DNA of 64,000 nucleotides from Phylloscopus collybita (Eukaryota > Chordata > Aves > Passeriformes > Phylloscopidae). The notes beneath the pieces were generated by a model. It made no database searches. It was not told the DNA's origin and saw only the letters and a program-made list of their open reading frames with translations. Location of the stretch: the NCBI GenBank assembly GCA_027886175.1, contig JAJNNQ010000029.1:682001-746000 (forward strand), written 5' to 3'. Both the position numbers and the translations under genes were made by a program. Of this stretch, positions 24,796-39,100 are shown piece by piece (the stretch's first letter is position 1; each line of letters opens with the position of its first letter).

Positions 24796-27700
24796 TTGAA
24801 AAAACCCATCCCTGAAAGAGTTCTCACAAAAGAAAGGGTTCATTAATACTTAATGGAAATATTTAAAACATTGCCTGACATTGAGCTGGAGGCAGTGGAA
24901 TTTAGGGATTCCCACGCTTCAGAGGTGTCTGTGCTGCTCACAAGGATCCTGATGCTGCCAGCTGCCATGTGGATTACGGGCACCCTAATGCACCTGGGGT
25001 CACCATGACAAAGCTGCAAGCATAGGGAACACCATGTGTGTGACACATCCTTAGGAACAAAGCAATGGCAAGGTCATATGTACCTCTTCCAGTCTTCCAA
25101 GTCTGTGAAGAAATATGGGAAGAACAAAGCCAGACGTTATTTCCAAGCAAGTGAACATTTTGTGAAGCAAGGTGTGACGACAATATTTCCAAACCAGAAT
25201 TAGGATGGTATACACTTGCATTCAATCAGTTTTTCTGGGTTGAAGTTACTTGAATTTTATACTTGTTTTCTGCGTTTTGATGTACTGCTAAAATATACCA
25301 CCATTCAAACTAAATAGTTTATCTGCTCTCAGCATCTGCATTTCTTTGGTTGCATGTGCTTCACAGTAACACAGTTATCAGCACACACTTGTGTGCACAC
25401 CCTGTGACCAGAAAACCACCCTGTTCTGTTCCCTGTGCAGAAGGGCAAAGTGCCTATGTAGCCTGCACACGCGTGTCTCCCTGCAGAGCATCAGGACGTG
25501 GAAGGCAGAAATCCTTGCCAGTGCCTGAGTAAAGAGCGTTTGGGCAGCCACTGGACATCGCCCCGTGAATGTGGGGAGATCATGCCACGAGAATAGCTAC
25601 TAGACTTCTAGTAGCAGCCAACACTGGGCTTAGACCAAACCACAGGAATTAATTTAGTGTATAGTAGAGGGAAAAACCTGACATAAATGTATTCTGTGCA
25701 TTATTGCTTTCTTAAGAGTTACACCAACTGATAAGAATATGAATCTATTCATCTGAAAGAGCAAAACAGCAAACCATCAAAAGAGAGAATCCAGCCTAAT
25801 TCTTCTTTGTGAAAAAATGTTCCCTCCCCCTCAGCCCCTTACATGCCCCACTGAGCAGGGACAAAAATTTTCAAAACAATGATGGTAAAAGAATTTCAAG
25901 TCCTGTATCTGTTTTCATTTAGCAAATAGTTACCAAACTATTTCAGATATTTTAAAGAGGCATTTTTGCCTTCCTTTTTAGCAGACAACTTGCAGAACCT
26001 ACTAGTACAAATGTAGTGATCATTAATTTGATATACCAGAAAAAAGTCAATGTAGTTTAAATTCAAACATAATAATAGAACTGATGCAATTGTCTTAATA
26101 AAATCTAAATAAGTATCTATACTGTGTTTTATCTTTATCTGAAGAAATGGAACTGGTACCCACAGACAAGACGAACCATGTATGTTTTAAAAGTCAGCAT
26201 TCTAAACTTTCTACTCTGACTTCTAGCCAAACATTGCATTTCTGGTGGCATGTCGTGGGCTCCATAGTTCAAGTTGTTAAGAAGTACTTCCAGAGAGTAT
26301 CACAATGTGTAGCAAAACCATTCTGATGGCAGAGCTGATAGCTGCTATGATGTTTTGGTGTGCCTATGAAGGAAATTCAGAGATATTCTTTGGGAAACCA
26401 AACAACCAAAATTGCAACAGACTATATTTCATTTGTATGTGGACTCATTTTGTCAGAAAGGGAGAAATAATGTTGCCTTGTGCAGACATAGATTCTGAAT
26501 TCTTTTCCAAAGACAATTTTCCTCTACTGAACATACAAATCCTAACTTTACAGCAGACAGAATAATTTATTATAGTTAGCATTTTTTTCCTGCAAGTTAC
26601 TCAGTTTCTGAATTTATATATTAATCTTTTTCCAGAACTCTTTTGGAGCAGAGCCATGACTCTTCTCAAGTAATTCTTGGCAAGCACAAGCAACAATTAC
26701 TACACACACTGTGGCTTCAATGTTTCATAATCTACATCTTAAATACAAAATTTCTTATTTTCAGTGCACAAAAGCCATGACATTGTTTTCATGTCCCAGT
26801 GAATATTACTCTAAAGGTATTATTTCAGAAGTTGTACTCAGGCATGTTGTTAAATTAAGACTGGATTCATACTCATGGCAAAAATACATGTTTGCACATT
26901 GAAAACTTGTTACATATGAATATTCTCAAATTTGTTTAAAAGGCGTTCTTTCTGTGGCACTGCTGCCAGCAAACACTTTTTGTTAGAATACTCCAGTGGG
27001 ATCATATAAAAGGAAGGTAAACACAACCAAAACAAGTCTATTTTTATGTGATCAAATATTCACTGGAATTCTTTGCCACGTTAATGAAAACCTTTTTATT
27101 CTGTTCTGAGAGGGTTTTCTACATCCACACATATTGTTTCTGCCAAGACATGTTGTGTTAACCTGCAATGAGGCAGTGTGGAAGAAACAGAAGTCGTGTT
27201 TGTTTGCACTTGTGGTGTGACTCAGCCAGATCTCCAAGGTAAGGTGCCATTCCTCTACAGAGCAGCTTTGTACATGTAATAAAGGTTTACAATGGCAAAT
27301 TATAAAAGAACTTACATGTGTTTTAATATAATATTAGAAATTATTAACTTATTTATTTAATAAATTAGTAATTTAGGAAAAATGTTGCAAAATGTGTTCT
27401 AGATATCATCAGCACTCAGGGTAAATCTGTAGTAAGTCTGTGTAGTAAATCATTGAAACTGGAGATGGTGAAAATTAACAAATTTAGTATAAATTTGCAA
27501 AAGTAGCTGGTTTTAAAGGGTGTGGCAATGAAGAAGGTTTGAAGAATAAGGGTGCTGGAATTCCTTAAGGATCTTGGCATCACTCTTGTTTTCAATAATC
27601 ATTATTTAGGACTTGAGGAAGGAAACCTGAGCATGATGTCAGTGCAACTAGTTATGCTGTTATGATGACAGAGTTGGAAGTCATTGCCAAGGCAGGTGAA

Positions 27701-30700
27701 AATTATCATACAGAAAGGACTCTGAGAAAAAAAAATATAAAAGCAGGATGAAATTCAATAGCTGAAAATAAGATGTCATGCACAAGGGATTAATCTCAGT
27801 ATTTTGATACAAGGAAAAGAACTTACAGCAAAAGTGCTTCAGAAAAAAAAAGGGTGTAACTACCTCTCAGCTCATGGGAGATTTGCTGTGCATCACAGGC
27901 ATAACACAGCCACAGACAAAAATAAAGGTAGCAGCAGGGTATGCTAAATGTAGTATTTCCATCAGAAATAGGGAAGGTCATACCAGTTTACAGTTTGTTA
28001 ACTGTGGTAGAGTGCATATCTGAATCACTCATGCTCAAAAGACTGAAATGTGAAATGGAATAAATGAGGGAAATCAGGATTCTGTTATCATCTGACCTGA
28101 GAAAAGACTGGCTTCTCATGTTAGTGAAGTAGAAGTTGGAGGTGGTTGTCTACACTGGACTGAGCAAACACATCAGAAGGAATACACCTGAAATGGGAAG
28201 CATGTTATAAACCTTCAGACCCACTGGTTTCTGGAACAACCTAGCAGCTCCATCAGCACTGGGGTCTCTTACCCAGAGTCTTTCTATCTTCCTATCTACA
28301 TAGTGACAAAAAAACTGTTCTCTGTCAAAATGTTCACAGAGATAGTTACCTGTAGATCCAATGGTAGGGTGGCACAGACACACCAGCTGTGCACTGGTTC
28401 CCTTGGGCTTTTCTTGTGGTTTATGAGGAGGAGTTGTTTTAGTTAGTGGTTGTTGCTTGATAGATATTCTGTTTCCACTGGTGAACAGGAAGATGCTGTT
28501 TGGACGGATTGATCCAGCCCATGGGCCATATTGTGTTACAGGGCTATCAGAGTACCACTAACACATAACCACTTCATGCCCTTTACTGTGGCGTTCATTT
28601 GTACAAACAGAGCAGAAACCTAAGAAGAAAGTATACAAAGAGTAGTTCTATCTAAGAAATAGAAGAGCAAACGCACAGTCAATTAGATAACAGCAGGTCT
28701 AGTGAGTCAGTGGCAGCACCACCAAAAAGCATCTGCTGACCACTTACTATATGACACCAGAGCAATGAGCAAGTCTTGCCTGTTACCACTGTCCTGGCAT
28801 CAGTGGCACAGGCACTTCTGCCCTCTTCCAGCCTCATTCCCCCATGTCACATCTCCAAGTAGCATTAACAGTATTTTTCCAGCAGCTTGGGGGGCTCCTG
28901 ACCCTTCCCTTTCCCCACAAGGAAAAGTTTCTTTTTTGTTGCTGAAAAGTCAGGCAACAAAACCAGAAGAGAAGTTCTCCAGTGGAGGGGAGTGTGACCG
29001 TGCTTGCTGATCATGGAGCCAGATAGGAGAGTGCTGCAGCAGGAGAGCTTGGACCAGGGTCTCAGGAGGACAGGGGACAGTGCTGCACAGGAAGCTCTGC
29101 ATACTTGTGCTCTTCACTGCTGTGTGGCTCACTCTTGACACACAGTTTTTATTTTACCAGAAGACACACTTTATCAGAGCTGCTTCATTCTTTAAGAGGC
29201 CATACTCTACAAGCATCCTTGTATTGAAGAGGAAAAAACAATCTGGGAAAAATAAGTTGCCTTCCTCTCTGTCACATATTTTAAATTGTCTAAAACATGA
29301 AGACAGGTTTCTGAAAATCCACAATTAGGACATAGACAAAATGTTGGACATTTTTTGGAAAGAGAGGTATGTGACATGCATGTCATTAGTCCCTGGAATG
29401 TCACTATGCCAGTAGAGTTGTTAGTTGTCTTTTACAGGACAAACTAACAAGCATAGCTCCAAAAGGTGACATTCTGTACTAGGCTTTTTATATGATCTCT
29501 ATACTTTATGGGGTTTTTTTAAAGATGACAATTCATGCACTCCAGGTCACAAAAATCTCATGTTGCAAAGGAGTTCAAGAATGCCAAGTAGTTGGCAGCA
29601 GGTTTATTCTTCAGAGGTAAGAGAGTGAGAAATGGGTATAATTATTCACTGAAAGTAATTACAACAGGCAGGAAATTGCTAACAACCTTTGTGTGCTGGC
29701 AGGACTAAGATGTAAGCATTTATATCCAATCCAATCAACTCCTACACCCAGTTCTTGTCCTCAGCCATGAAGAAGTGGAGCACAGCCAGCTCAGAACTCC
29801 CTACATAAACCAAAATTCTTGAAAAAATTTGAAGAGCAGTGATTATCACAATTCCTACTCTAAGCTACCCTACCTGCTACCTTACTTCTAACCACCTTAA
29901 GGAAGATGGTGCTGCCTATATTTTTAGATTTACTGCCTTAGCCTCACAAAGCACTTGAAGTGTTGTGCCATTTATACAACACATTACTGCTAGTTTTTGT
30001 TTAACTGCTGGGCTGAAGTTTTTTCCAGTCCAGGTTTCTCTACTGTGAGAAGAGTGAGAAAAGTCCTGAAAAGTAAAACTTCATTTTTACCTCATTTTAC
30101 CAAAAAAACCCTCTGGATTTGTATATATGAGCAAGGAAATCTTTCAAGACATATATCACACAAATATAAGTGTTACCATCAGCGTTGTTTATACAGCTAC
30201 CTTTTACAATTCAGACTAGGCATCAGCCACAACACATGAAGAGGAATACAATTTCAGATAGAGTTTTTGGACCCTTGGCCTAAAAAAGAGCTAATGTGTA
30301 AAAGCTTTCCAGAAAGTAGGACTGAACTGGAGCTTCCTCCAAGCTGTTAAAGGCATCCCTGTTAGGGAATTTTGTCACAGATTTTTCTAAAATTATGTCC
30401 TAAAAATCTCCTTGGAAAACCTATATTTTCCCCTTCTTTCTCAGGCACTCATCTGTATTTTATCAAAATATACTTAAAAATATGCTATTTTGTTAATATG
30501 AAGAGTTATTGCAAACTTGAATCAGCACTGATTATCAGTGAAATGCTTTTCCAACACCAGGATGTTATTTCCACAGAGAAGAAGGAAGGAAGCAAGTATG
30601 TGATTGAACTGTTTAGTCAAAAACTGGAAGCACAACTAATGTAAAAATCTCAAAAATCATTCTAAACTCTCCTTCTCAGGCAAGCCTCAGCAGTTTCTAC

Positions 30701-33576
30701 AGCTTCCCTCACTATACCATTCACAAAACCCCTCTTCAGCGGTTTGCTTTGCAAACAGATAAAAGAAGATGAACTGCGTCACATCTAGCAGTTCACAATG
30801 TTGCCAGTGTTTCCTTATTTTTAAGCACTCAAGTACCACATCTGACTTCTCACAACTACAAGTTTATTTACATAAAGCCAACAAAGAGTATCTCTATCAG
30901 TGGTACACATGGGGCAGTGCCACTCATAAATGTTTGTGAGATGGAGAAGATGACATGTTTTTTTGAGAATAAGCATCTATTAATTAAAAATTTTCTCAGG
31001 GGAACAAAATATAAGCCACAGCCATTGAACTGAGTGGCCTCTGCCCTGTTGTTCAGAAGCCTCTGGGGCAAAGCCAAATGAAGTATAATTAATATGCCTG
31101 AGAACCCATAAACAAACAAAAAGGGCAGTGAAGTGGGGTATCATAGTCCTTTACATGTAGGTTTATCTGAGTTGATAGCTAATAAATATACCTTTGGAAT
31201 TGCTTATCTGTTGAAAATTATTTCCCTTCAGGAGCAATATTTCTCTAGAGACAAGTTGTGCTATGCATGAAGAGGAAAAATCTTCTCTTTCTTAAAAGCA
31301 ATGGTGCCAAAAATTTTTTTACTACAGAACATATTTTAAGCTAAAGTCAGTGAAGATTTTTGGCTGAAGTTGCTTGTATCTGAAGTGGAGATGTCCATGT
31401 CCTTTGTACTGACATCTTCCCAAGGGTGATTGTAGCTTCAGTCAGTGTAGGGATCATGGGGACACACTAGACAGCAGAGTACTACACACTCCATGTTCAT
31501 ATAGTGAGAGGTAGTGCTCCGCACAGTGTTTTACAGCTCAATGAAATACTCATGGAGACCAAACCACAGCTGACCTGGAGCCTAACCAAGCCAAACTATA
31601 ACTTTTTTTTCTTTTCCCCATGACATTATGCAACAGGCAAAGCTAGAAACAAGATGGTGATAATTTGGAGTAGCTTCCTGTTTAAATGTCATTTAGCCCA
31701 GGAAAATCTGTCATTCTAGCCAGGTGAGTAAGAGGTATGATATTTCCCTAATTTCCTCTCTGCAATTCTTTTCTCAAAACCTGCATTCTACACTCTTGGG
31801 AGAAGGTCTGCTGCCAATTCAGTATCTCTTGCTAATGTAATGGGGATCCTGATCCATACAGAATTAGGTTGGCAAATCCCATTTGATAAAATCAGAGCAC
31901 CAAACCCATGAAAGTGCCTGCAGTGGAAGTGATAGTGCTAAACACATGCAATTCTGTACATAATTTTTTTAAATCTGGTCAGATAGGCAAAGAGATCAAG
32001 ATGAGCAAGCATTTCCTGTCTGGTCTCTCACCTTGCATTTCAAAATAAACCAGCCCTTAAAAATAGTAAAAATTAACAAAAACTAGTGGGTAAAAAAATA
32101 GCTGCTTTGTTTCAACTCTGATGTGTGGGCACTTGCCTTTAAATCATAGCATTTAAGTAGCAGATTGGTGGTTAATACTATTGTCATGCTACTAATATTT
32201 TACTTAAAACATTAACTGAATATGGAGAAATAGTAGAGCATCCTTTTATCCTGTTGGCCGAAAATAGTCTTATCCATTAAATAATTTGCCTGGCAGAAGA
32301 TTTGCTTTTACAGTCTGAGCTAGTATCAAATACAAAAGAAAAATACATTTAAGTTGAATGACAAGCATTGGTGATGGCAGAGGGAAGAAAAGTGGCAATA
32401 AAAGACAGCTGACTATGTTCTCCATTCTTAGTGTGCATAATTGTTCCAAAATATTCCTTTGAAGTTTGAGATAGGGTGTTGGTTGGGATAAAAGGCCTTT
32501 TCACCACAACTGAAATATAAAAGAATTTTAAATTTCAGTGTTACTTTTTCCAAGTTTAATTAAACTTCATTCAGCTTAACTCCCCTGTGGCTCAGCTCTG
32601 ACAAGAGTCAGACAAAAATACCATTATGTCAGCATCATACAGAAGACAATGAAGCAGCACCAAAATTTCAGAACAAAGGAATAAGTGTGTCCACACTGTT
32701 GTATTTACCAGAACCAGCCCTGCATCTACTGAGATCTGTATAATTGTTGGTTTAGTGTCAGGCACATGAAGGAAACAAGCTGGTGGAGGACCAAAAACCA
32801 CTGTGGGACCCTACCTATATTGCATATCTGGATTGAAAATCTGAAAGCACATAAATGTTCCATGGCTGTGAGTACAGGATGAGCTTGCTAGCATGCATGC
32901 TAAAATACTCCGCCAAGCACTGCCAAAATCTCCCAATAGAGTAGGAAAAATTAACTTTTCTACGCAAAGGCAGTGGGCAAAGTAAATTTTCTTTATAGCA
33001 GCACTATTAGAAAATTACAGAGAAATGTTTTATATCTGCACCTTCCCTTCTTAAACAATTTTTTTCAATGCACTATATAAATACTAAAAGTATTGATATA
33101 AGTTTAAAGAATAAAAAAGAACTCAGAAAATTATGTCCAAAAAGCAAAGAAAATAAAAGAAAAATCCTACAATAATGAACAACATTTTCAAAAACTACCA
33201 ATGGAAAACAGTCAATTTAAATTTACAGAGTCTGTGTGCAAAGAGGTGATGTGGTAGCAAAGGCAGAATAATAATTGCAGAATAATGAAAAGCATCTTTC
33301 TTTGTTCAAGCAGAAAGCCAAGGTTAGTGCCACATTTGGGATATTCTGGAACATATGCCTAGCTATGTAAAGCAGAAGTTTTTCCTGAGAAAATGTCTGA
33401 ATAAATTATTTTGTCAGCATTCATTCTGGATGTCTTAGTCAAAGAAGAAAGAGCAGCATCCTTCACACTAGGAACACAGTGCCATTTTAAGATGCTGCTG
33501 TGTTTGGGGTGGCACAGTATTCTGATGACACCTGTGACTTAAAATTCAAAGGCCTATTTCAGAAGTACAGGTTATT
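24796..33576. other. Long noncoding stretch, no gene seen
   Basis: Nearly 9 kb without a recognisable repeat or gene. Open frames are short and lack domains; 26305-26565 and 28702-29010 are the longest on the plus strand and look like chance frames. The segment at 28690-29150 is a little richer in GC. No tRNA-like or rRNA-like sequence was noticed. Confidence 0.55.
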
Positions 33577-34305
33577 TCATAGAATCATAGAATCATGAAA
33601 TCATGAAAAAGACTTCAAGATCATAGTGTCCAATTGCTAGCCTAGCACTATCAAGTCAACCACCGAACCACATCCCTAGGTAGCACATCTAAATGTCTTT
33701 TAAATACTTGCAGGGATTCAACCACATCCCCGGTCAGCCTGATCCAGTGCTTGACAATCCTTTCAGTGAAGACATTTTTCCTTATGTCCAATCTAAACAT
33801 CCTCTTCTGCAACGTGAAGCCATTTTCTCTCTCCTCCTATCCCTTCCTGCTTGGCAGAAGGGACTGACTCCCATCTTATCACTATCTTCTTTCAGGTAGA
33901 TGGTGATAATGTAGCTGTGGAGAGTGATATGGTTCCCCCAGAGCCTCCTTTTCTCCAGGCTAAACAACCTCAGTTCCCTCAGCTGTTCCTCAGAGGACCT
34001 GTGTTCCAGACCCTTAATGAGCTCAAATGCTCCAGCACCTCAGTGTGTTTGTTATGTGAGGCATCCAGAACTGAACACAGGATCTGAGGTGCAGCCTCAC
34101 CAATGCTGAGTACACGGGGGCAGCCTCTGCCCTTGTCCTGCTGGTCACACTACGCCTGATCCAGGCCAGGATGCCATTTTCCTTCTTGGCCACCTGGGCA
34201 CAGCTGGCTCCTGTTCAGTCTCTGTTGACCAGCATCCCCAGCAGCTTTTCTGTCAGGCAACTCTTGCCCAAACCTGTAGTTCTATTGTGTATGGTGTGGC
34301 ACAGA
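33577..34305 (-). mobile_element. CR1 LINE fragment, 3' UTR and end of ORF2
   Basis: On the plus strand it starts with the reverse complement of the CR1 3' tail (repeated ATAGAATCAT words at 33577-33600). It then runs through the 3' UTR blocks (TTGCAGGGATTCAACCAC, the TTCAGTGAAGACATTTTTCC segment) into the end of the reverse transcriptase frame (complement of TGCTGAGTACACGG and ACTACGCCTGATCCAGG). The element is truncated on the 5' side near 34305, and the protein part is disrupted. It is a dead copy inserted on the minus strand. Confidence 0.93.
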
Positions 34306-34356
34306 GGATTATGACAGCTGAACCATCCTGAGGGAGGCTCAAGCTATCCTTCCTAC

Positions 34357-34530
34357 ATTAGTTTTAGCAAACCCCTAATGAGCTTGCTGGACTTTGAGAA
34401 TTCCTTTCTGTGGTATCCAGCTTTGCACATGCATGACTTATTTCTGAACCAAGTTCCATCACCATTTTTCCTTTCACACATTCAGAAGATTTGTACCATG
34501 CCCTGATTATTCAAGGGGGGAAGTCTCCCA
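34357..34530. repeat. Unclassified interspersed repeat, copy A
   Basis: This block shares clear similarity with 35945-36105 in the same orientation. The best conserved core, CCTAATGAGCTTGCTGGACT with the following TTGAGAAT-like bases, lies at about 34373-34402. Further matches follow at CATGCATGAC (34429 on) and at the CTGATTATTCAA / CTGACTAATCAA block. It lies directly beside the 5'-truncated end of a CR1 copy, but copy B has no CR1 beside it. I cannot assign it to CR1 or to any LTR family. Confidence 0.6.
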
Positions 34531-35944
34531 ACTGGAACACTGAAAAGATAATTTTGAGGCTATCAAAATGTTACTTCTGTCCTGTAGACTGCAGCACCTA
34601 GTTTCTAATTAATTTACCCAGAAACCTTTTTAGCTGTAAATTGTGATGCATTATTTAATGAAAGTGTATCATCATTTCCTTTGACTTTCATACCTTCAGT
34701 AGAACAAAGAATAGACAGCTTCATCAAAAATTTCTTCTTGTGAACTACTAATTGAATGATTTGTACACATACACCATAATTTCTTTACCATGAGTAATAT
34801 AACTGTCAGGTACCAAGTTACGTCATTTGACATTTGCTTAAGTGCACTTCAAGAGAATTGCAATACTACTTTTTCACAAGAATTAAAGCTAATACACTGT
34901 CTTTACGCCCTAATATTTTTCTCTAATGTAAATACTTTGTATTAGTAAATGGACTAGCACAGGTCCAGCTGTGCTTAGATGTTGTGCCAACGTCACCAGA
35001 CTCTGCAGAGAGGACTGTGTCAACACATCAATGCTGCTCCCACATCTGAGATAGTTTTGTACAACCACAAGGATTTTTTTCATCCCACCAGTAGCTCTGA
35101 TATCATAAAAGGATTCAGATCTGCATTCAAAACCAGCTGCAGAGTGTTTGCTTTTTCCAAATTGATTCCCTAAGGCAAACAGGGAGGAAAATATGTCACA
35201 CAGGTCAAAATTTTGATCCTGAAAACCTAGCCTGTACTTTTCCCAGTGCTGGTTGTGTTTATCTGTTTGACTTAAAATTTCTCAGGCACTGAATGTGTCT
35301 GAGGAGAAAATCTACTCTGAGCAGCTTTTTATATATTTCCTGTTCAACTACAATGAAGAGTCAAACCCATGGGAAGCCATTTTTTTCAGACTTCCAGGTA
35401 AGCCTTCAACACACCTCCCACTTGTGCACCAACCTCTTCAGAAAAGGACTGAGATTTTACAGAAAAGAACAAAGATTATGTGATTCTGGTCTTACAATTA
35501 AGATTATTTGCCAAACTCCCTTGTCTCAGATGAACAGGATAACCACTGGGATAAATAATCATGCTTTCAGTATGCTATGCTATTTTATGGACAGATGGAC
35601 ATTAAAGGACAGAAGGACACTATGTCAGCAGCAAGAACCCCTCCAAACAAAAATATCCCATCAGCTGATAGTATGAACATTATTCTGGAGAGAAGATCAG
35701 TGTGTTATTTAAATTCTTTGATTGGAAAGAGGAAATTAACTGAGGCCTCTTACTTCTAAATCAAGTATTTTTATTATAAGACTATTCTATAAATATTGAG
35801 TAATGCTTTTCTACAAAGAAGCAATGACCTTCTGCTCAGATGATTAAAATAACAGATAAAGGTGACTACCTGTAGAGGGAAGCTCAGGTTTGTGGATCCC
35901 AAGATGACAAACATGAACCAGCGTCGATTCAGATGCTACCCATT
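34531..35944. other. Noncoding stretch between two repeat copies
   Basis: Open frames such as 35293-35676 (127 codons) overlap others (35295-35483) and show no motif. Nothing else is recognisable. Confidence 0.55.
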
Positions 35945-36105
35945 CTCCACTAGCTTTAGTAAATACCTAATGAGCTTGCTGGACTTTGAGAATCTCCTTC
36001 TGAAGCATCCAGGTGTGCCCATGCATGACCTTCCTTCATATTTTCTTAGATATCTCCACTAGACCTATAGCACACTGACTAATCAATGAGGAAGAAAGTC
36101 AAAGT
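35945..36105. repeat. Unclassified interspersed repeat, copy B
   Basis: Second copy of the block described at 34357, diverged by substitutions and small indels. The core at 35962-35991 is nearly identical to that of copy A, and CATGCATGACC follows at about 36021. The two copies are about 1.6 kb apart in direct orientation. Similarity may begin slightly upstream (the GCTCAGGTTT region near 35882), but that part is weak. Confidence 0.6.
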
Positions 36106-39100
36106 TTCTGTTAATTAGGGGTGCAATTGTGTCACAGCATGTGAAGCTACAGGTGATCACAGGCAGCAATCAGTCTTTGACAACAGTCAGAAGAACGAGC
36201 CTGTGGGGAAAAAAGCATGCATAGAACATGCCCCACGTGATCTCCCAGCCCCTAACAACATGTGCCTGGGCCGTTTATTGAAAAAGAGATGTTCTCAGTG
36301 TATTTAGTAATCTTCAGTGGATTTCCCTTCCAAGAAGCTGTCCAGCACCTTTTCAGTAAGGATATCATACAATCAAAGTGTTATATAGTAAGTGAAGTAT
36401 GGTCACATATTTAAAGACTCCAGGGAGCCCTGCTCTTAATTCTAGGGTGATGATATGCTCATGTCAAGGCACAGCAGTCCAGTCTCCTAACTGTGGACCA
36501 AACAAAACTGCTCATACCTTCATATACTTCAAGCTATGAAAATCTGGTGCAGATGCAATAGATGTGTGTGACTGTTTCACAAAGCCCAAAAATGAAAGCC
36601 TTCCTGTTGCTCTCTTCATCTGAAAGCTGTTCACTTTTGCAACCATTTCTTGTCTTTGGAGTTGTATTTACTTCCTTTAGTCTGCAGTGGTCTAGGGGAT
36701 TATCTATAGATAAAACATATAGACCTCGAACTATTATGATTGGTTTGACATGTTGGTCTATATTCTCTTACAAAAGCCATCACCTTTGACTTTTTCTTTT
36801 ATTTTTCTAAACTTTTTTCTTTAATAACAGTACTCAAGTAAAACTCAGCTGAAAGTTTCCATCCTTTCAGAGTCAGCTATGCATTTACCATTTAATTGAC
36901 ATGATTTATACAAATAAACAGAGATCTTAAACCAGAATTCACTTTAGGGAATTCACTCCGATGCTTAATATGGACACAAAATTCTACAACTTAAACATAT
37001 CCTGTAGTCTATCTAGTTATCACTGTAGAAAGATTATCAGAAGGGATATTTGTTTAAGAGAGATGTAAATATCCTTGACTTTCTTCTGGAGGAAGCCTTC
37101 ACACTGAAAATATTACTCCTGTTTGTGAAACATCACTGGAGGTGCCAAAATAAAGAAGAATTAAATACTCCCTTAGAAGTTAGCTAATCTGCTCTGGGAA
37201 AATATATAGTAAATCCTATAAATCAAATCATAGTGTGTTGGAGGTTTGGGATCTTTTTCTATCAAATTAAATCTTACAATTATAGTCTTCTAAAATATGT
37301 TTTCCTAGCAAGTCAGCAGCAAAACACAATAGTATCATTCATATCCATCTGGTACATTTAGCTTAAGCCTCGTATGCAATTGTCTTATTAAATTACCTGA
37401 TGCTTTCTGGTATTTTGCTTAATTTTGCCGTAGTAGAGAACCAATGCAGCTGTTCCTTCAGTTTTGAAATTTGTTCCTCTTTTTTTTTTCCTCTTTTTTA
37501 AGCTTTGCTGGCTGCAAGCCAGTGAGAGACATGAAACAGTTCAAACATTCAGACTAAAATTTTAAGAAAGAATTTTCATGCCTGAAAATTAGGTCTGCAT
37601 TCCTATTTGCATGTTGAATCTCACATCTCAAATGTCAAGGTGCAAAAGTTCTTGTATTTTATTTTTTCTTAGAACAACAAAATAAATCTAGGAAACTGAT
37701 GGCTCCAGCACAACAAATGCATTGTGTTTTCTTAGTCAAAGCAATAAAAACCACAAAACACGTTTTTTTCTTAAAACATACAAAAGTCTGAAGAACTATT
37801 ATAGAAAAATAGTAGCTATATTTTACAAACACTGCTTATATTATCTAGTAAGGACTTGACTATATTGTCCGTTTTCTTTAAATTAATACATATCTCACCT
37901 ACAAGCTGATAACAGAAGCCATGACATCATCCAGCAATTTAGCTAGTATAAGAAACAGGGTACAGCAAAAGAATGACCTGCTACCAGGTAAGCAAGTTTA
38001 CAGCTGAACCATTTCAATTACTGCAGGAAAACGTACGTGTATGTCACAAGGGCTCACATTTCCTGCTACACCTCACACCTCAGTTTGTAGTCCCACACAC
38101 ACAGGTGTGTTGGGGATATGTGGTAATGCTAGGACACTCATGTTTGCCTGGCTGCACTAAACCTGGGCTGTAAGGGTATCGTGACCCATTTGCAATCCCT
38201 CTGTTAGCACAACAATCAATCTCACAAGCAGAAAGGGAACACTCCTGACACACTTTTTACAATATGTATGCCTCTTTCACCCCTAAGACTCACATATTTA
38301 TTTTCATTTTGCTCTATATTAGTAGGCACAAATTACTTTTCAGGTTTATGTGAATTCCTGGCTGACCAGTCACAGAAGGCTTTTGTGATTTTCAGCTGTA
38401 TGTCCCTTTCTGTGACTCATTTTGTTCATAAGCTACACAGCTCTCTCACTGCAAGATGGGTAGACAGTATTTGCCTACAGCCTGTATTCTGGCACACTGA
38501 GATGCTCTTAAAATATCACTGCTATTGGCAGCCAGACACATGTGTGAACTTCCCTGCTCCCCTGATGCAGTGGCCAAAATGAACAGAGTCCCATGTTAGA
38601 CCCAAAGGACCTCTTGGAGGACAGATGTCCCATGTGGAACTATCCTGGCTGCCCTTAAAAGGCACCTCTTGGCCTTGCGTTTACCCCCTGCAGGGAGGAA
38701 CACAACGTGTTTGGGTGTTATCCAAACACATGGAAAGTTGGTTAATGCCACCATTATCCCAACAGATGGGCATAACTCCGAGCTGATCAGAGGCTGATTT
38801 CGACATAGCTGCCAGCAGTAGTATGCCCAACAGGGTGAGCTGAAAGAGCCTGTCAGTTTTGAGATTTCATGCTTCTAGTTAAAGACATGCCCTGCTGCTA
38901 ATCTTGCATTTCCCAAACTAGATTAGATTTAAGACATTCAGATACCTTTCCCATGGCTTCACAAAAGCATTCCTTATCTCAGGGCTAAAACATCAGGCAC
39001 GGTACTGCCAGGACAGTGTGTGGTCACAGCACCTGGCCCTTATTTTTATTTTTCTCTCCTCACAGTATCTAGGCTGGATAAGTAGCTGAGATGAGCCTCA

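Noticed and set aside
26305..26565. Small secreted or membrane protein from the 86-codon frame
   Set aside because: No signal peptide or membrane pattern, no splice context and no family resemblance; the length is within chance expectation.
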